A stretch of DNA of 64,000 bases from Megalobrama amblycephala. Taxonomy: Eukaryota > Chordata > Actinopteri > Cypriniformes > Xenocyprididae. The stretch is from positions 58,168,147 to 58,232,146 of the forward strand of contig NC_063050.1 in NCBI RefSeq assembly GCF_018812025.1, written 5' to 3'. Below, piece by piece: positions 56,621 to 64,000 of the stretch. Position numbers and translations under genes: made by a program. The notes below the pieces were generated by a model, which saw nothing but the letters and a program-made list of their open reading frames with translations, was not told the origin of the DNA and ran no database searches. Each line of letters opens with the position of its first letter. Position 1 is the stretch's first letter.

Positions 56621-56700
56621 AGGAATACAGGCAAAAGGGGAACAGAGAAAACAAAGACAAAACACAATGAAACTAAATAAACAAAAGCATAATCCTGACA

Positions 56701-56843
56701 AAACCATGCAATTAAGTGTCCGAAAACATTACATTTATTTCACTCTTAAGTATATTCAGTAACACTTTGCCGATTAACTTAACACTTAACACATTTTACA
56801 GTGTCCTTGTTACATATGTTAAATGTAGTTACTATAGTAATAA
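56701..56843. other. Short spacer between two composite elements
   Basis: AT-rich DNA ending in the 8-base repeat CTATAAAT that flanks the next element. No gene. Confidence 0.4.
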
Positions 56844-57444
56844 CTATAAATTAGATATGCACCGATACTAAATTTCTCTGCCAATACCGATAGACGATTA
56901 TTCAGAATGATATCAGCCGATACCTATACCGATAGTTTGGTTTTTTTCTTAAGGAAAAAAAAATCTCTCCCAAATAATGTTGCAAACTTGTCACAGAAAC
57001 GGTCTCTGTGGCTCCCTCCTCTCACCACCTGAGGGCACCCTCACCGGAGTACTAACCACTTCTGGACTACATTTCCCACACCACATACCTGGACTGATTA
57101 CTCGACCACGCCCACTCACACCTGTTCCCTGTCCCACGGACTTTAAAAGACTCTCACAGCCCTTCGTGATTCGCAAAGTCTTGTTTTGCCTGGCTAACAT
57201 TTCTGAGCGTTTTCTCCTGTGTATTGATCTCTTGTGTATGACCTTGGACTGCCTTAACCCTCTGAACCCCGTCTGCCGCCTGCCTTGTGAACTCTCTGCG
57301 TGGATACTGATTACCTCTGTCTTGATTGCCGCCTGTCTCGACCCATTGCCTGGTACTGTTTCTGATTCTGCCTTGTCTATTACATTGCTGTTGCCGATCC
57401 CTGACTTTTGCCTGTACGACCACGAGTTACTAATAAAGCTGCAA

Positions 57445-58410
57445 ATGGATCTCCCCGAGTCTGTCAGTCCGTTACAGAAGACTTCGACAGATCTCGATCC
57501 AGCAGCCGTTCAGCGCTTCACCACGGTGCTTTCCACTCAGGCCAGTGTTCTTGCTGTCCATCAACAGCAGCTTACACGGCTCACCTCTGTCACCGAGGAA
57601 TTAGTTAAAACGCTGCAGAGCATGCAAATCACGCCCGCTGAAGTTAAACCGCCATCAGCCACGCCGCCCGCGGCGGCGTCTTTTCCCCCACATGCTGCAA
57701 GCAGTCCACGCCTTGCCTTTCCCGAAAAATATGACGGCTCACCAGCGAAGTGCAAGGGTTTCCTTCTCCAGTGCTCTCTGTTCATTTCACAACAACCAAC
57801 CCTGTATCCCACTGACGAGAGTCGCATTGCCTTCATATGCTCACTTCTGATCGGGAAAGCTTTAGAGTGGGCTACAACTGTGTGGATTAATGGCCGAGCT
57901 TCACACACCTCCCTTGAATCGTTCCTTCAGTGTTTCCGTGAGGTGTTCGAACATGCTGAGGGAGGCAAAGAGGTGGGTGAGCAGTTACTGGCACTCCGCC
58001 AGGGCAAACAGACTGCAGCTGAGTACGCCCTCACTTTCCGCACGCTGGCTGCACAAACTTCATGGGTTGACGACACATTAAAATTATTATTTCGCAAAGG
58101 ATTAAACACGGATCTCCAGTCAGAATTGGCTTGTCGTGATGAAGGGAGGAGCCTGAACAACTTTATCGATCTAGCCATCCGCATCGACAATCTTCTCCGA
58201 TCGAGACGTCCAGCTAGAAATTCATCATCCTTCTCTGCCCCTTCATCATTTCCCAACGAACCCGAGCCCATGCAAGTTGGTACCACTCACCTGACAGCAG
58301 AAGAGAGAGACAGACGCATGCAGCAGCGTCTATGTCTGTATTGTGGTCAGCCGGGACACCTGCGAGCTTCCTGCCCACGAGACCTACCAACCGCGACGCT
58401 ACTGCGGTGA
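57445..58410 (+). CDS. Gag of Gypsy chromovirus
   Basis: I take the Met at 57445 ('[11 protein letters not shown]'), which lies in the last part of the 5' LTR; the longer upstream frame is LTR read-through. The 321-codon frame is open. It has a proline-rich linker, a capsid-like region ('[20 protein letters not shown]', '[10 protein letters not shown]', '[10 protein letters not shown]', '[13 protein letters not shown]') of the sushi/PEG10-type Gag family, '[15 protein letters not shown]', and a single CCHC knuckle in '[14 protein letters not shown]'. It would bind element RNA and form particles. The following pol frame overlaps it in the -1 frame. Confidence 0.85.
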   Translation: MDLPESVSPLQKTSTDLDPAAVQRFTTVLSTQASVLAVHQQQLTRLTSVTEELVKTLQSMQITPAEVKPPSATPPAAASFPPHAASSPRLAFPEKYDGSPAKCKGFLLQCSLFISQQPTLYPTDESRIAFICSLLIGKALEWATTVWINGRASHTSLESFLQCFREVFEHAEGGKEVGEQLLALRQGKQTAAEYALTFRTLAAQTSWVDDTLKLLFRKGLNTDLQSELACRDEGRSLNNFIDLAIRIDNLLRSRRPARNSSSFSAPSSFPNEPEPMQVGTTHLTAEERDRRMQQRLCLYCGQPGHLRASCPRDLPTATLLR

Positions 58411-58937
58411 GTCCACCTGTTAATTCACCTCACATTCTGATCACGGCAGAACTGAAATATCATAATACGATTATCCAGACGGAAGCTATGATAGACTCTG
58501 GGGCCGCAGGCAATTTTATGGATTTAACTTTTGCACGAGCTCATGGCGTTCCACTCATCGCATGCAATTTTTTGTTGTCAGTGGCGGTGCTAGATGGACG
58601 CCCACTGGGGACCGGTCGAGTGCGTTACACCAGCGATGACGTCACTCTACAGATCGGCTCTCTTCACAAGGAATCCATGCGCTTCTTCCTCATCAAATCT
58701 CCACAACACCCCATCATTCTTGGTTCACCCTGGCTCAGACAGCACAACCCACGGATTTCCTGGTCGGATAACCAAATAACACACTGGTCAGAGCAATGTC
58801 AACAAACCTGTATCCAATCTCCCATACGCCCAGAATCGCACGTCACATCATCTGTGGCCACTTCACTTCCCGACACGCTGCCCTCTGAATATCAGGACAA
58901 CCAGAGCTTCACAGCTACCACCACACCGCACCAGTGA
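58332..58937 (+). pseudogene. Aspartic protease region of Gypsy pol
   Basis: The frame overlaps the end of gag by about 79 bases in the -1 frame, as expected for frameshift expression. The active-site motif is in 'EAMIDSGAAGNFMDLTFA', followed by 'ILGSPWLRQHNPRISW', the usual second conserved box of retrotransposon proteases. The frame ends with a stop at 58935-58937, where intact elements would continue into RT. The next RT piece is in another frame ('[18 protein letters not shown]'). Confidence 0.8.
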
Positions 58938-59229
58938 CTGTGCTATCGAGTTGATTCCTGGTTCAACGCCTCCCAGGGGGCGCATATTCCCACTATCCCA
59001 GCCTGAGTCTGAAGCTATGAGGAAGTACACTGAGGAGGAGTTAGCCAAGGGCTTCATTCAACCCTCTACATCTCCAGCATCAGCAGGCTTCTTCTTCGTG
59101 AAAAAGAAGGACGGTGGCTTAAGGCCCTGCATAGACTATCGCGGGCTCAACAATCTTATCCGAATACAAGAAGGGGATGAATCATTTGAATCATTTCATC
59201 AAATGATCATTGAATCATTTGAATCATGA
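58938..59229 (+). pseudogene. Reverse transcriptase, N-terminal remnant only
   Basis: Shows '[20 protein letters not shown]', '[20 protein letters not shown]' and '[14 protein letters not shown]', i.e. RT motifs before the catalytic core. After 'YRGLNN' the sequence becomes a short repeat of 'gaatcatttgaatcat' and the catalytic YxDD region, RNase H and the integrase zinc finger histidines are absent. Confidence 0.85.
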
Positions 59230-59245
59230 ATCATATCCAATCATT
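59160..59245. repeat. GAATCATTT-type filler at deletion junction
   Basis: Between the RT remnant and the integrase there are several repeats and inversions of 'gaatcatttgaatcat' and 'atgatcattgaatcat'. It occupies the position of a deletion of roughly two kilobases judged from usual pol length. Confidence 0.7.
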
Positions 59246-60579
59246 TCTGGTGGCCCTCCCTCTCTGCAGACATAGTCACGTACATCCAGAACTGTACCAT
59301 CTGCCAAACCACGAAAGCATCCGGACAGGCACCCGCAGGTCTTCTTCAGCCTCTTCCAATTCCGCAACGCCCCTGGTCCCACATCGCCATTGACTTCATT
59401 ACCGACCTCCCCAGCTCCCAAGGTAACACCACAATACTCACCGTCGTGGATCGCTTCTCCAAATCCTGCCGGTTCATCCCCCTACCCAAATTACCCACAG
59501 CTCTGGAGGCCGCTGAACATTTGTGTCACTATGTTTTCCGCCTTTATGGTCTGCCGGAGGACATCGTCTCCGATCGGGGACCACAGTTTACGTCTCGTCT
59601 CTGGTCAGCTTTCTTCCAGAAGCTCAACATCAATGTCAGCCTGACCTCCGGCTACCATCCTGAGGCCAACGGGCAGGCCGAGAGACTTAACCAGGAGCTC
59701 ATTCGATTTTTACGGTCATACTGCCATCACAACCAGACTGACTGGAGTCGATATCTCTTCTGGGCGGAATATGCACAAAACTCACTGCACAAGCCGGCAA
59801 CTGGCCTCTCTCCCTTCAAGTGTGTGCTAGGTTACCAACCACCTCTCTTCCCCTGGTCTGGAGAACCCATGGATTTACCTGCAGTGGATCATTGGTTACG
59901 ATGCAGCGAGGAGGTATGGGACGAAGCTCATGTACACCTCCAGAGGGCGGTCCGGCGATCCAAGGAACAGGTCGACCGCAATCGGCGACCACAGTAGAAC
60001 TACCAGCCGGGTCAATGGGTGTGGCTCTCAACCAGGGACCTCCGCCTTCGCTTACCCTGCAAGAAACTCAGTCCTAGGTACGTGGGTCCATTCAAAATAA
60101 CACGACAAATTACACCAGTATCTTACCGTCTAGCTCTACCTACTGAATATCGTATCTCACCCACATTCCATGTCTCTCTGCTTAAGCCCGCAGGTGGTCA
60201 TAGGGGAGGGTAGAACCTAGAGGGGACCCGTGGTCAGAGACCCCCTCCTATCATCGTGGAAGGCGAGGAGGCCTATCAGGTACACAAACTTCTGGATTCC
60301 CGGCGCCGGGGCAGAATACTACAGTACTTGGTCGACTGGGAGGGGTTTGGCCCGGAGGAACGGTCCTGGGTCAATGCTGACGACATACTGGACCCCAACC
60401 TCATCACTGAATTCCATAGGACCAATCCGGAGCGTCCGGCCCCTCGTCCCCGTGGTAGACCCCGGCGTCGGCCGCCTCCTCGCTTCAGGAGCCGCTCGCA
60501 GGAGGGGGGCTCTGTCACAGAAACGGTCTCTGTGGCTCCCTCCTCTCACCACCTGAGGGCACCCTCACCGGAGTACTAA
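59245..60579 (+). pseudogene. Integrase with C-terminal chromodomain
   Basis: One frame runs through '[10 protein letters not shown]' (zinc-binding CxxC, its HH partner is deleted), the DDE residues in 'AIDFITDLP', '[13 protein letters not shown]' and '[14 protein letters not shown]', then '[20 protein letters not shown]'. Two stops interrupt the same frame (59995-59997 and about 60211). After them come '[11 protein letters not shown]', 'SYRLALP', 'FHVSLLKP' and a chromodomain '[19 protein letters not shown]', with an arginine-rich tail. The reading continues into the 3' LTR. The chromodomain identifies a chromovirus, where it guides integration to chromatin. Confidence 0.88.
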
Positions 60580-61000
60580 CCACTTCTGGACTACATTTCC
60601 CACACCACATACCTGGACTGATTACTCGACCACGCCCACTCACACCTGTTCCCTATCCCACAGACTTTAAAAGACTCTCACAGCCCTTCGTGATTCGCGA
60701 AGTCTTGTTTTGCCTGGCTAACATTTCTGAGCGTTTTCTCCTGTGTATTGATCTCTTGTGTATGACCTTGGACTGCCTCAACCCTCTGAACCCTGTCTGC
60801 CGCCTACCTTGTGAACTCTCTGCCTGGATACTGATTACCTCTGTCTTGATTGCCGCCTGTCTCGACCCATTGCCTGGTACCGTTTCTGATTCTGCCTTGT
60901 CTATTACACTGCTGTTGCCGATCCCTGACTTTTGCCTGTACGACCACGAGTTACTAATAAAGCTGCAAATGGATCTCCCCGAGTCTGTCAGTCCGTTACA

Positions 61001-61240
61001 AAACTATACAGGGAACCCTCTCATTTGCTACATTACAATATTAGAGGTTACAATTAACAACAGAGGTATTATATTCAGCTGCTGCTTATTTTCAGATATA
61101 ATGATTACACTCAAATAAAAACTGAAATGTATAAAACTTGCACTTGTCTTCATGGCAAATTTGCACAAACATATAATTAACAGTAAATAAGCTCCTCTCT
61201 GGTGTTTTTTATTTATTTTTATTTATATATATATATATAT

Positions 61241-61276
<36 letters not shown>

Positions 61277-61849
61277 CTAAGTAACTGTGAACATTGGAAA
61301 ACATTCCTGAGGTAAAAGTGACATGATGTGACATTGTTCACAAGCTGTTTTATTGATGTCTTTCCATGGTTGAAACACAAATGAAGAGATTTCATGAGAC
61401 ATGATACATTCCGATAAGTTGTACAATATATTTCAACATACCTTTGATGTTCATGCATGTTTTTCGAGATATAACTATTGATGAGGAAGAAAAGACTTGT
61501 GCTCCATGCTGCCTCCTGAACTGAGCCATTACAGCGATCTGATGTCACATTTAAGAGCGTCAAAACGTTGTTTATTGTTTGAATTTCATGATAAAATGGA
61601 CAGAATTTGAAAACTGAAACTTTAATTCTCATCAGAAGTAATAAAGCACAAATCATTTTGCGATTATTGGATGGGAGGCGCTACAAATAATATTTGATGT
61701 AGGAAAAAAAACACAGACCTGGCAACCCTGGCTTGAACTACGGTTCATAGGGTCAAAAAGAGCCTGCTTTAACATCACTATTTTTAAACTGTTAATGGGT
61801 TAAAATTCAACACAAGAGTTATTTTCTTCACACACAGTATGTATGAGTT
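61001..61849. other. hAT interior with GATA microsatellite
   Basis: AT-rich DNA of the hAT-type element. TA and GATA repeats at about 61226-61274. The minus-strand frame 61219-61656 has no motif. Confidence 0.4.
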
Positions 61850-62413
61850 AGCCTGACTTCGTCATACTCATATTCTAGGCAGAATGTGAGTCTGATACTG
61901 CTCCATTGCACTTGAATTATGGGGCGTGTCTTAACCGAACCAGTAAAAAAAACAAACTCTGCACTCAATTGGATAGACCTACAACCAATCAGAGCAACGC
62001 AGTAAGTGACGTATGTTGAACTTGTACTTAAACTTTTGCCGAATCCCGTTGGAAGGACGGCAAACACATCTTTCCCATCGACAAATGCCTTGATTGCGGT
62101 TCTTTGTTCGTCTTTTAAAATTAATGCGCTGTCGATTTCTTTTATTACAGACGTGATAGCGGAATCTAAACATCTTACTTCTCCAGCTGCAGTCATCGTT
62201 GGTGAAAACCAATTCAACCCAAGCGCTCTTTGATGACGTGGGTGGTTACGTAACCGCAGATAGCCTGTCCATCATCGATTAAAGCCCGCCCTGGCAATTT
62301 GATTGGCTCGGCCTTCTGGGAGCCGAGCATAATTACTCCACAATGGATTGAGTCCAGACCGAACTTCCCGTCCAAAAAATGTTGTGGGATGGGTTCGGGC
62401 TGGCACCCAGGCT
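61850..62413 (-). mobile_element. 563 bp element with AGCCTG ends and 11-bp duplication
   Basis: The element begins AGCCTGACTTCG and ends CACCCAGGCT; the outer six bases are inverted repeats. ATGTATGAGTT occurs at 61839-61849 and 62414-62424 (12 bases if the adjoining T is counted). The minus strand encodes a helicase-like exon (62217-62030). The TIR is short and the duplication is longer than for most fish DNA transposons, so I leave the superfamily open. Confidence 0.65.
62030..62217 (-). pseudogene. RecQ-like helicase first-exon fragment
   Basis: From the Met at 62217 the frame reads 'MNWFSPTMTAAGEV', then 'LKDEQRTAIKAFVDGKDVFA' and the Walker A motif 'VLPTGFGKSL' (residues about 54-63). 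The Q-containing box followed by GKD and PTGxGKS is the start of RecQ-family SF2 helicases. After GKSL the reading loses similarity, consistent with an exon end. Helicases are carried by some eukaryotic DNA transposon lineages, so this may be the 5' part of an autonomous relative kept in a short derivative. A captured host exon is the alternative. Confidence 0.6.
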
Positions 62414-62580
62414 ATGTATGAGTTGCAGTCTGAACACGTCTTTCCGCACCCTTTTGATTGACAGGATATAATTGGCCCTGACCATCAGCAGTTTTTAAAC
62501 AATTGGCCGATGGCCGATAGTGATAATAATAGCTTTTATCGGCCAATTGTTGGCCAATACATCGGTGCATCTCTATAAAT

Positions 62581-63362
62581 TATGCATAATTACATTCAAC
62601 TCAATCAAACCTAAATCAAACCTAATCAAACCTAATCCTAACCCTAGTAAGTATTTGTAAGAGCTTAACATTCCTCAGTACTTGTAATGTTTAATTACAG
62701 TGTAACAAAGACACCTTAAAAATAGTGTAACCATATATTCAGAATATATTGTTTTCTGTAATAAGCACTCCTTAAAAGTATGCTAAATTGTTCTTCTTTT
62801 TCACAAGTGACTGTAGTGAAACACAAGAAAATTACTAAAATATTATCAGTACAATATTAGTTTGAATTAGGCTGACAGTGCATTTTTTTGTACCAACTAT
62901 TAGATTAAAGTTAGATGTACAGTATAAACCAATAAAAACTAATCTATTTTTTTTTTTATTATTAAAAACAAGTTCTTTCAATAGAATAAGATAAACAATA
63001 AAATAAAAATCTTTTGATTGCAAAACAATTTTAAATTCAGTAAATGCGTTTATAATATGCTTAATATATTTAATTCTTATATTAACGTGTTAACCTAAAT
63101 ACTAAAATTTTCCATTAGAGGGGTCCTCTGGGGTTTCTATGGATTATATGTCTTGAATATTTATTATTATTATTATTATTGTTGTTGTTTTTTTTCTCTC
63201 TCTTGGGTGAGGGAATGTCACACAACTTGTCTATGTTGACATTGGTTTAATTTGGCAGCTTCTACCAAGTGGCAGATGAATACGCACAAAAAGACTTTAA
63301 TTAGACACATAAAATGTATTGTCAACAAAGAAAAATATTTGAAATCCTTTTGATAAGCCTAT
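62581..63362. other. Unique AT-rich DNA
   Basis: A weak 'aaacctaatcaaacctaatc' repeat near 62610-62640 and TTA/TTG runs at about 63160-63190. No gene recognised. The N at 63391 marks an assembly ambiguity just beyond. Confidence 0.4.
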
Positions 63363-63625
63363 TTATATTGCCAACCTAACTAATAATAAANGGGAGAGAA
63401 TTCCAAAGTGTATAGGTGCACAAACGAAAAAAGCCTGGTCACCCATAGAGCGCAAATGAGTAGGAGGAAGAACCAATAGGCCAGAATCGGAGGAACAGAG
63501 ATCACGTCTCGGAGTATAGACAGTTAAAAGTTGTGACAAATAATGCGGAGCCATTCCATGTAAGTCAGCATAAGAATTTTAAAATCAATCCGGAACCTGA
63601 CAGGGAGCCAGTGTAGAGACAGGGT
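63363..63625 (-). pseudogene. LINE ORF2 C-terminal fragment
   Basis: On the minus strand 'HWLPVRFRIDFKILMLTY'-type text is followed by 'MAPHYLSQLLTVYTPRRDLC' and 'SDSGLLVLPPTHLRSMGDQA', the C-terminal domain seen downstream of RT in Jockey-group fish LINEs. An N in the sequence and small shifts break the frame. RT itself is absent, so it is a 5'-truncated remnant. Confidence 0.7.
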
Positions 63626-64000
63626 CACAGTGCTGCCAGAACTGTGACACGCATATGTGATGTCGTTCCCAGAAATTATACATTTTAGACCATGCTTAGA
63701 CATAGGACCATGTTTTGTCTGCCTGTTTTAAAGCGTTAGTATCTTATTAACATCAAAGCTTGAATTGCTAGAATTTCCAGGGAAGTGATGAGTTTGTTCT
63801 TTAAAACCGAAGGTACGGTGAATAATTGCACATTCCCATCCACTTGTTATGCGCATTATATCTTGTCGTGATGGAGCCTTGTGAGAGAGTTAATTGTTGG
63901 ACAGTTTATTATATGCTGTGAGGATATGCAAAAGAATTGATGATCTCATATGGGGACTTAACAGCTGCTATGCCCATACGCCAGTGCGGCAACCTCCACA
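63626..64000. other. No feature recognised
   Basis: Apparently unique DNA to the window end; no motif or repeat assigned. Confidence 0.3.

Larger units (their letters stand above)
54048..56700 (-). mobile_element. Gag-only LTR retrotransposon, 3'-incomplete
   Basis: On the minus strand an LTR-like block (56700 to 55371, starting TGTCAGGATTATGC and ending ATACATTACA) is interrupted by a 1034 bp MITE, leaving about 296 bases of LTR. It is followed by a Gag-like frame (55348-55061) and a long Pro/Ser/Leu-rich frame (54743-54048). No protease, RT or integrase is present. The relative at 8160-9117 has the same arrangement followed by an LTR. The missing 3' LTR here suggests truncation at about 54048. 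Confidence 0.6.
56989..61000 (+). mobile_element. Gypsy chromovirus, complete LTRs, internally deleted
   Basis: 5' LTR 56989-57476 and 3' LTR 60513-61000, each 488 bases, starting TGTCACAG and ending CCGTTACA; I count nine differences (about 98% identity). AAACT flanks at 56984-56988 and 61001-61005. A purine tract 'caggaggggggc' precedes the 3' LTR. LTRs contain 'ctttaaaag' and 'taataaagctg' (poly(A) signal). Gene order gag, protease, RT fragment, integrase, chromodomain, as in the sushi-type chromovirus group. Most of RT and RNase H is deleted near 59160-59245. Confidence 0.92.
56852..62572. mobile_element. hAT-type element with nested Gypsy and a 563 bp element
   Basis: Left end TAGATATGCACCGATACT and right end 'ccaatacatcggtgcatct'. 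CTATAAAT is present at 56844-56851 and 62573-62580, an 8-base direct repeat as expected of hAT. Subterminal 'ataccgatag' (left) and 'ttatcggccaattg' (right) follow the usual pattern of this family. Own sequence is roughly 56852-56988, 61001-61849 and 62414-62572. No transposase frame. Confidence 0.65.

Noticed and set aside
56977..57444. N-terminal extension of the Gypsy gag frame into the 5' LTR
   Set aside because: The same sequence is in the 3' LTR (60690-61118 frame) and would be upstream of or within R-U5; the Met at 57445 gives a normal Gag start.

Overview
The window looks like nuclear DNA of a teleost fish, most likely a cyprinid (carp, goldfish or zebrafish relatives). This rests on the AT-rich base composition, a 5S-rRNA-headed SINE3 element, fish-type L2/CR1 and L1/Tx1 LINEs, a DIRS-order tyrosine-recombinase retrotransposon, a chromodomain Gypsy element, Tc1-like elements and many TTAA-flanked DNA elements. 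No complete host gene is visible. The only host-gene candidates are two weak exon-like blocks on the minus strand (about 43.05-43.20 kb and 51.12-51.41 kb). No rRNA operon, tRNA gene, CRISPR array or bacterial-type feature was seen.

Layout. 0-5.5 kb: local repeats, a decayed L1/Tx1-like LINE, LTR scraps and an inverted pair of MITEs. 6.5-12 kb: LTR remnants and the 3' part of a Gag-only LTR element. That element was hit by a 5'-truncated LINE copy that carried about 400 bp of 3' flank, and this copy was later hit by a SINE3 and by a TTAA-flanked piggyBac-like element. 12.2-17.6 kb: a DIRS-like element (Gag, RT-RNase H, tyrosine recombinase, all minus strand) whose 3' end carries a 61-65 bp minisatellite. 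17.8-25.1 kb: a nested stack, in which an LTR-like sequence holds a TTAA element and a hAT-type element, and the hAT-type element in turn holds a nearly full-length LINE and a 1.3 kb miniature LTR element. 25.3-29 kb: LTR fragment, Harbinger-like element, MITEs. 29.4-32.2 kb: a scrambled relative of the DIRS-like element with two minisatellite families. 32.6-34.0 kb: a 1.3 kb palindrome made of two half Tc1 elements between TA repeats. 34-41.5 kb: microsatellites, three TTAA elements, a foldback element and a 191 bp tandem duplication. 41.6-46.5 kb: Tc1 and LINE pseudogenes and another TTAA element. 47.6-49.1 kb: a long ~41 bp-period array interrupted by a 501 bp element. 49-54 kb: mostly unique AT-rich DNA. 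54.0-56.7 kb: a second Gag-only LTR element. 56.85-62.57 kb: a second hAT-type element containing a Gypsy chromovirus and a 563 bp element with a helicase-like exon. 63.4-63.6 kb: a LINE C-terminal fragment.

The strongest content is historical. Target-site duplications, and in two cases an almost identical empty site elsewhere in the window, let the order of insertions be read directly. All recognised transposon reading frames carry frameshifts, stops or deletions, so nothing here looks autonomous. Family names come from motif recognition only; no database search was possible.
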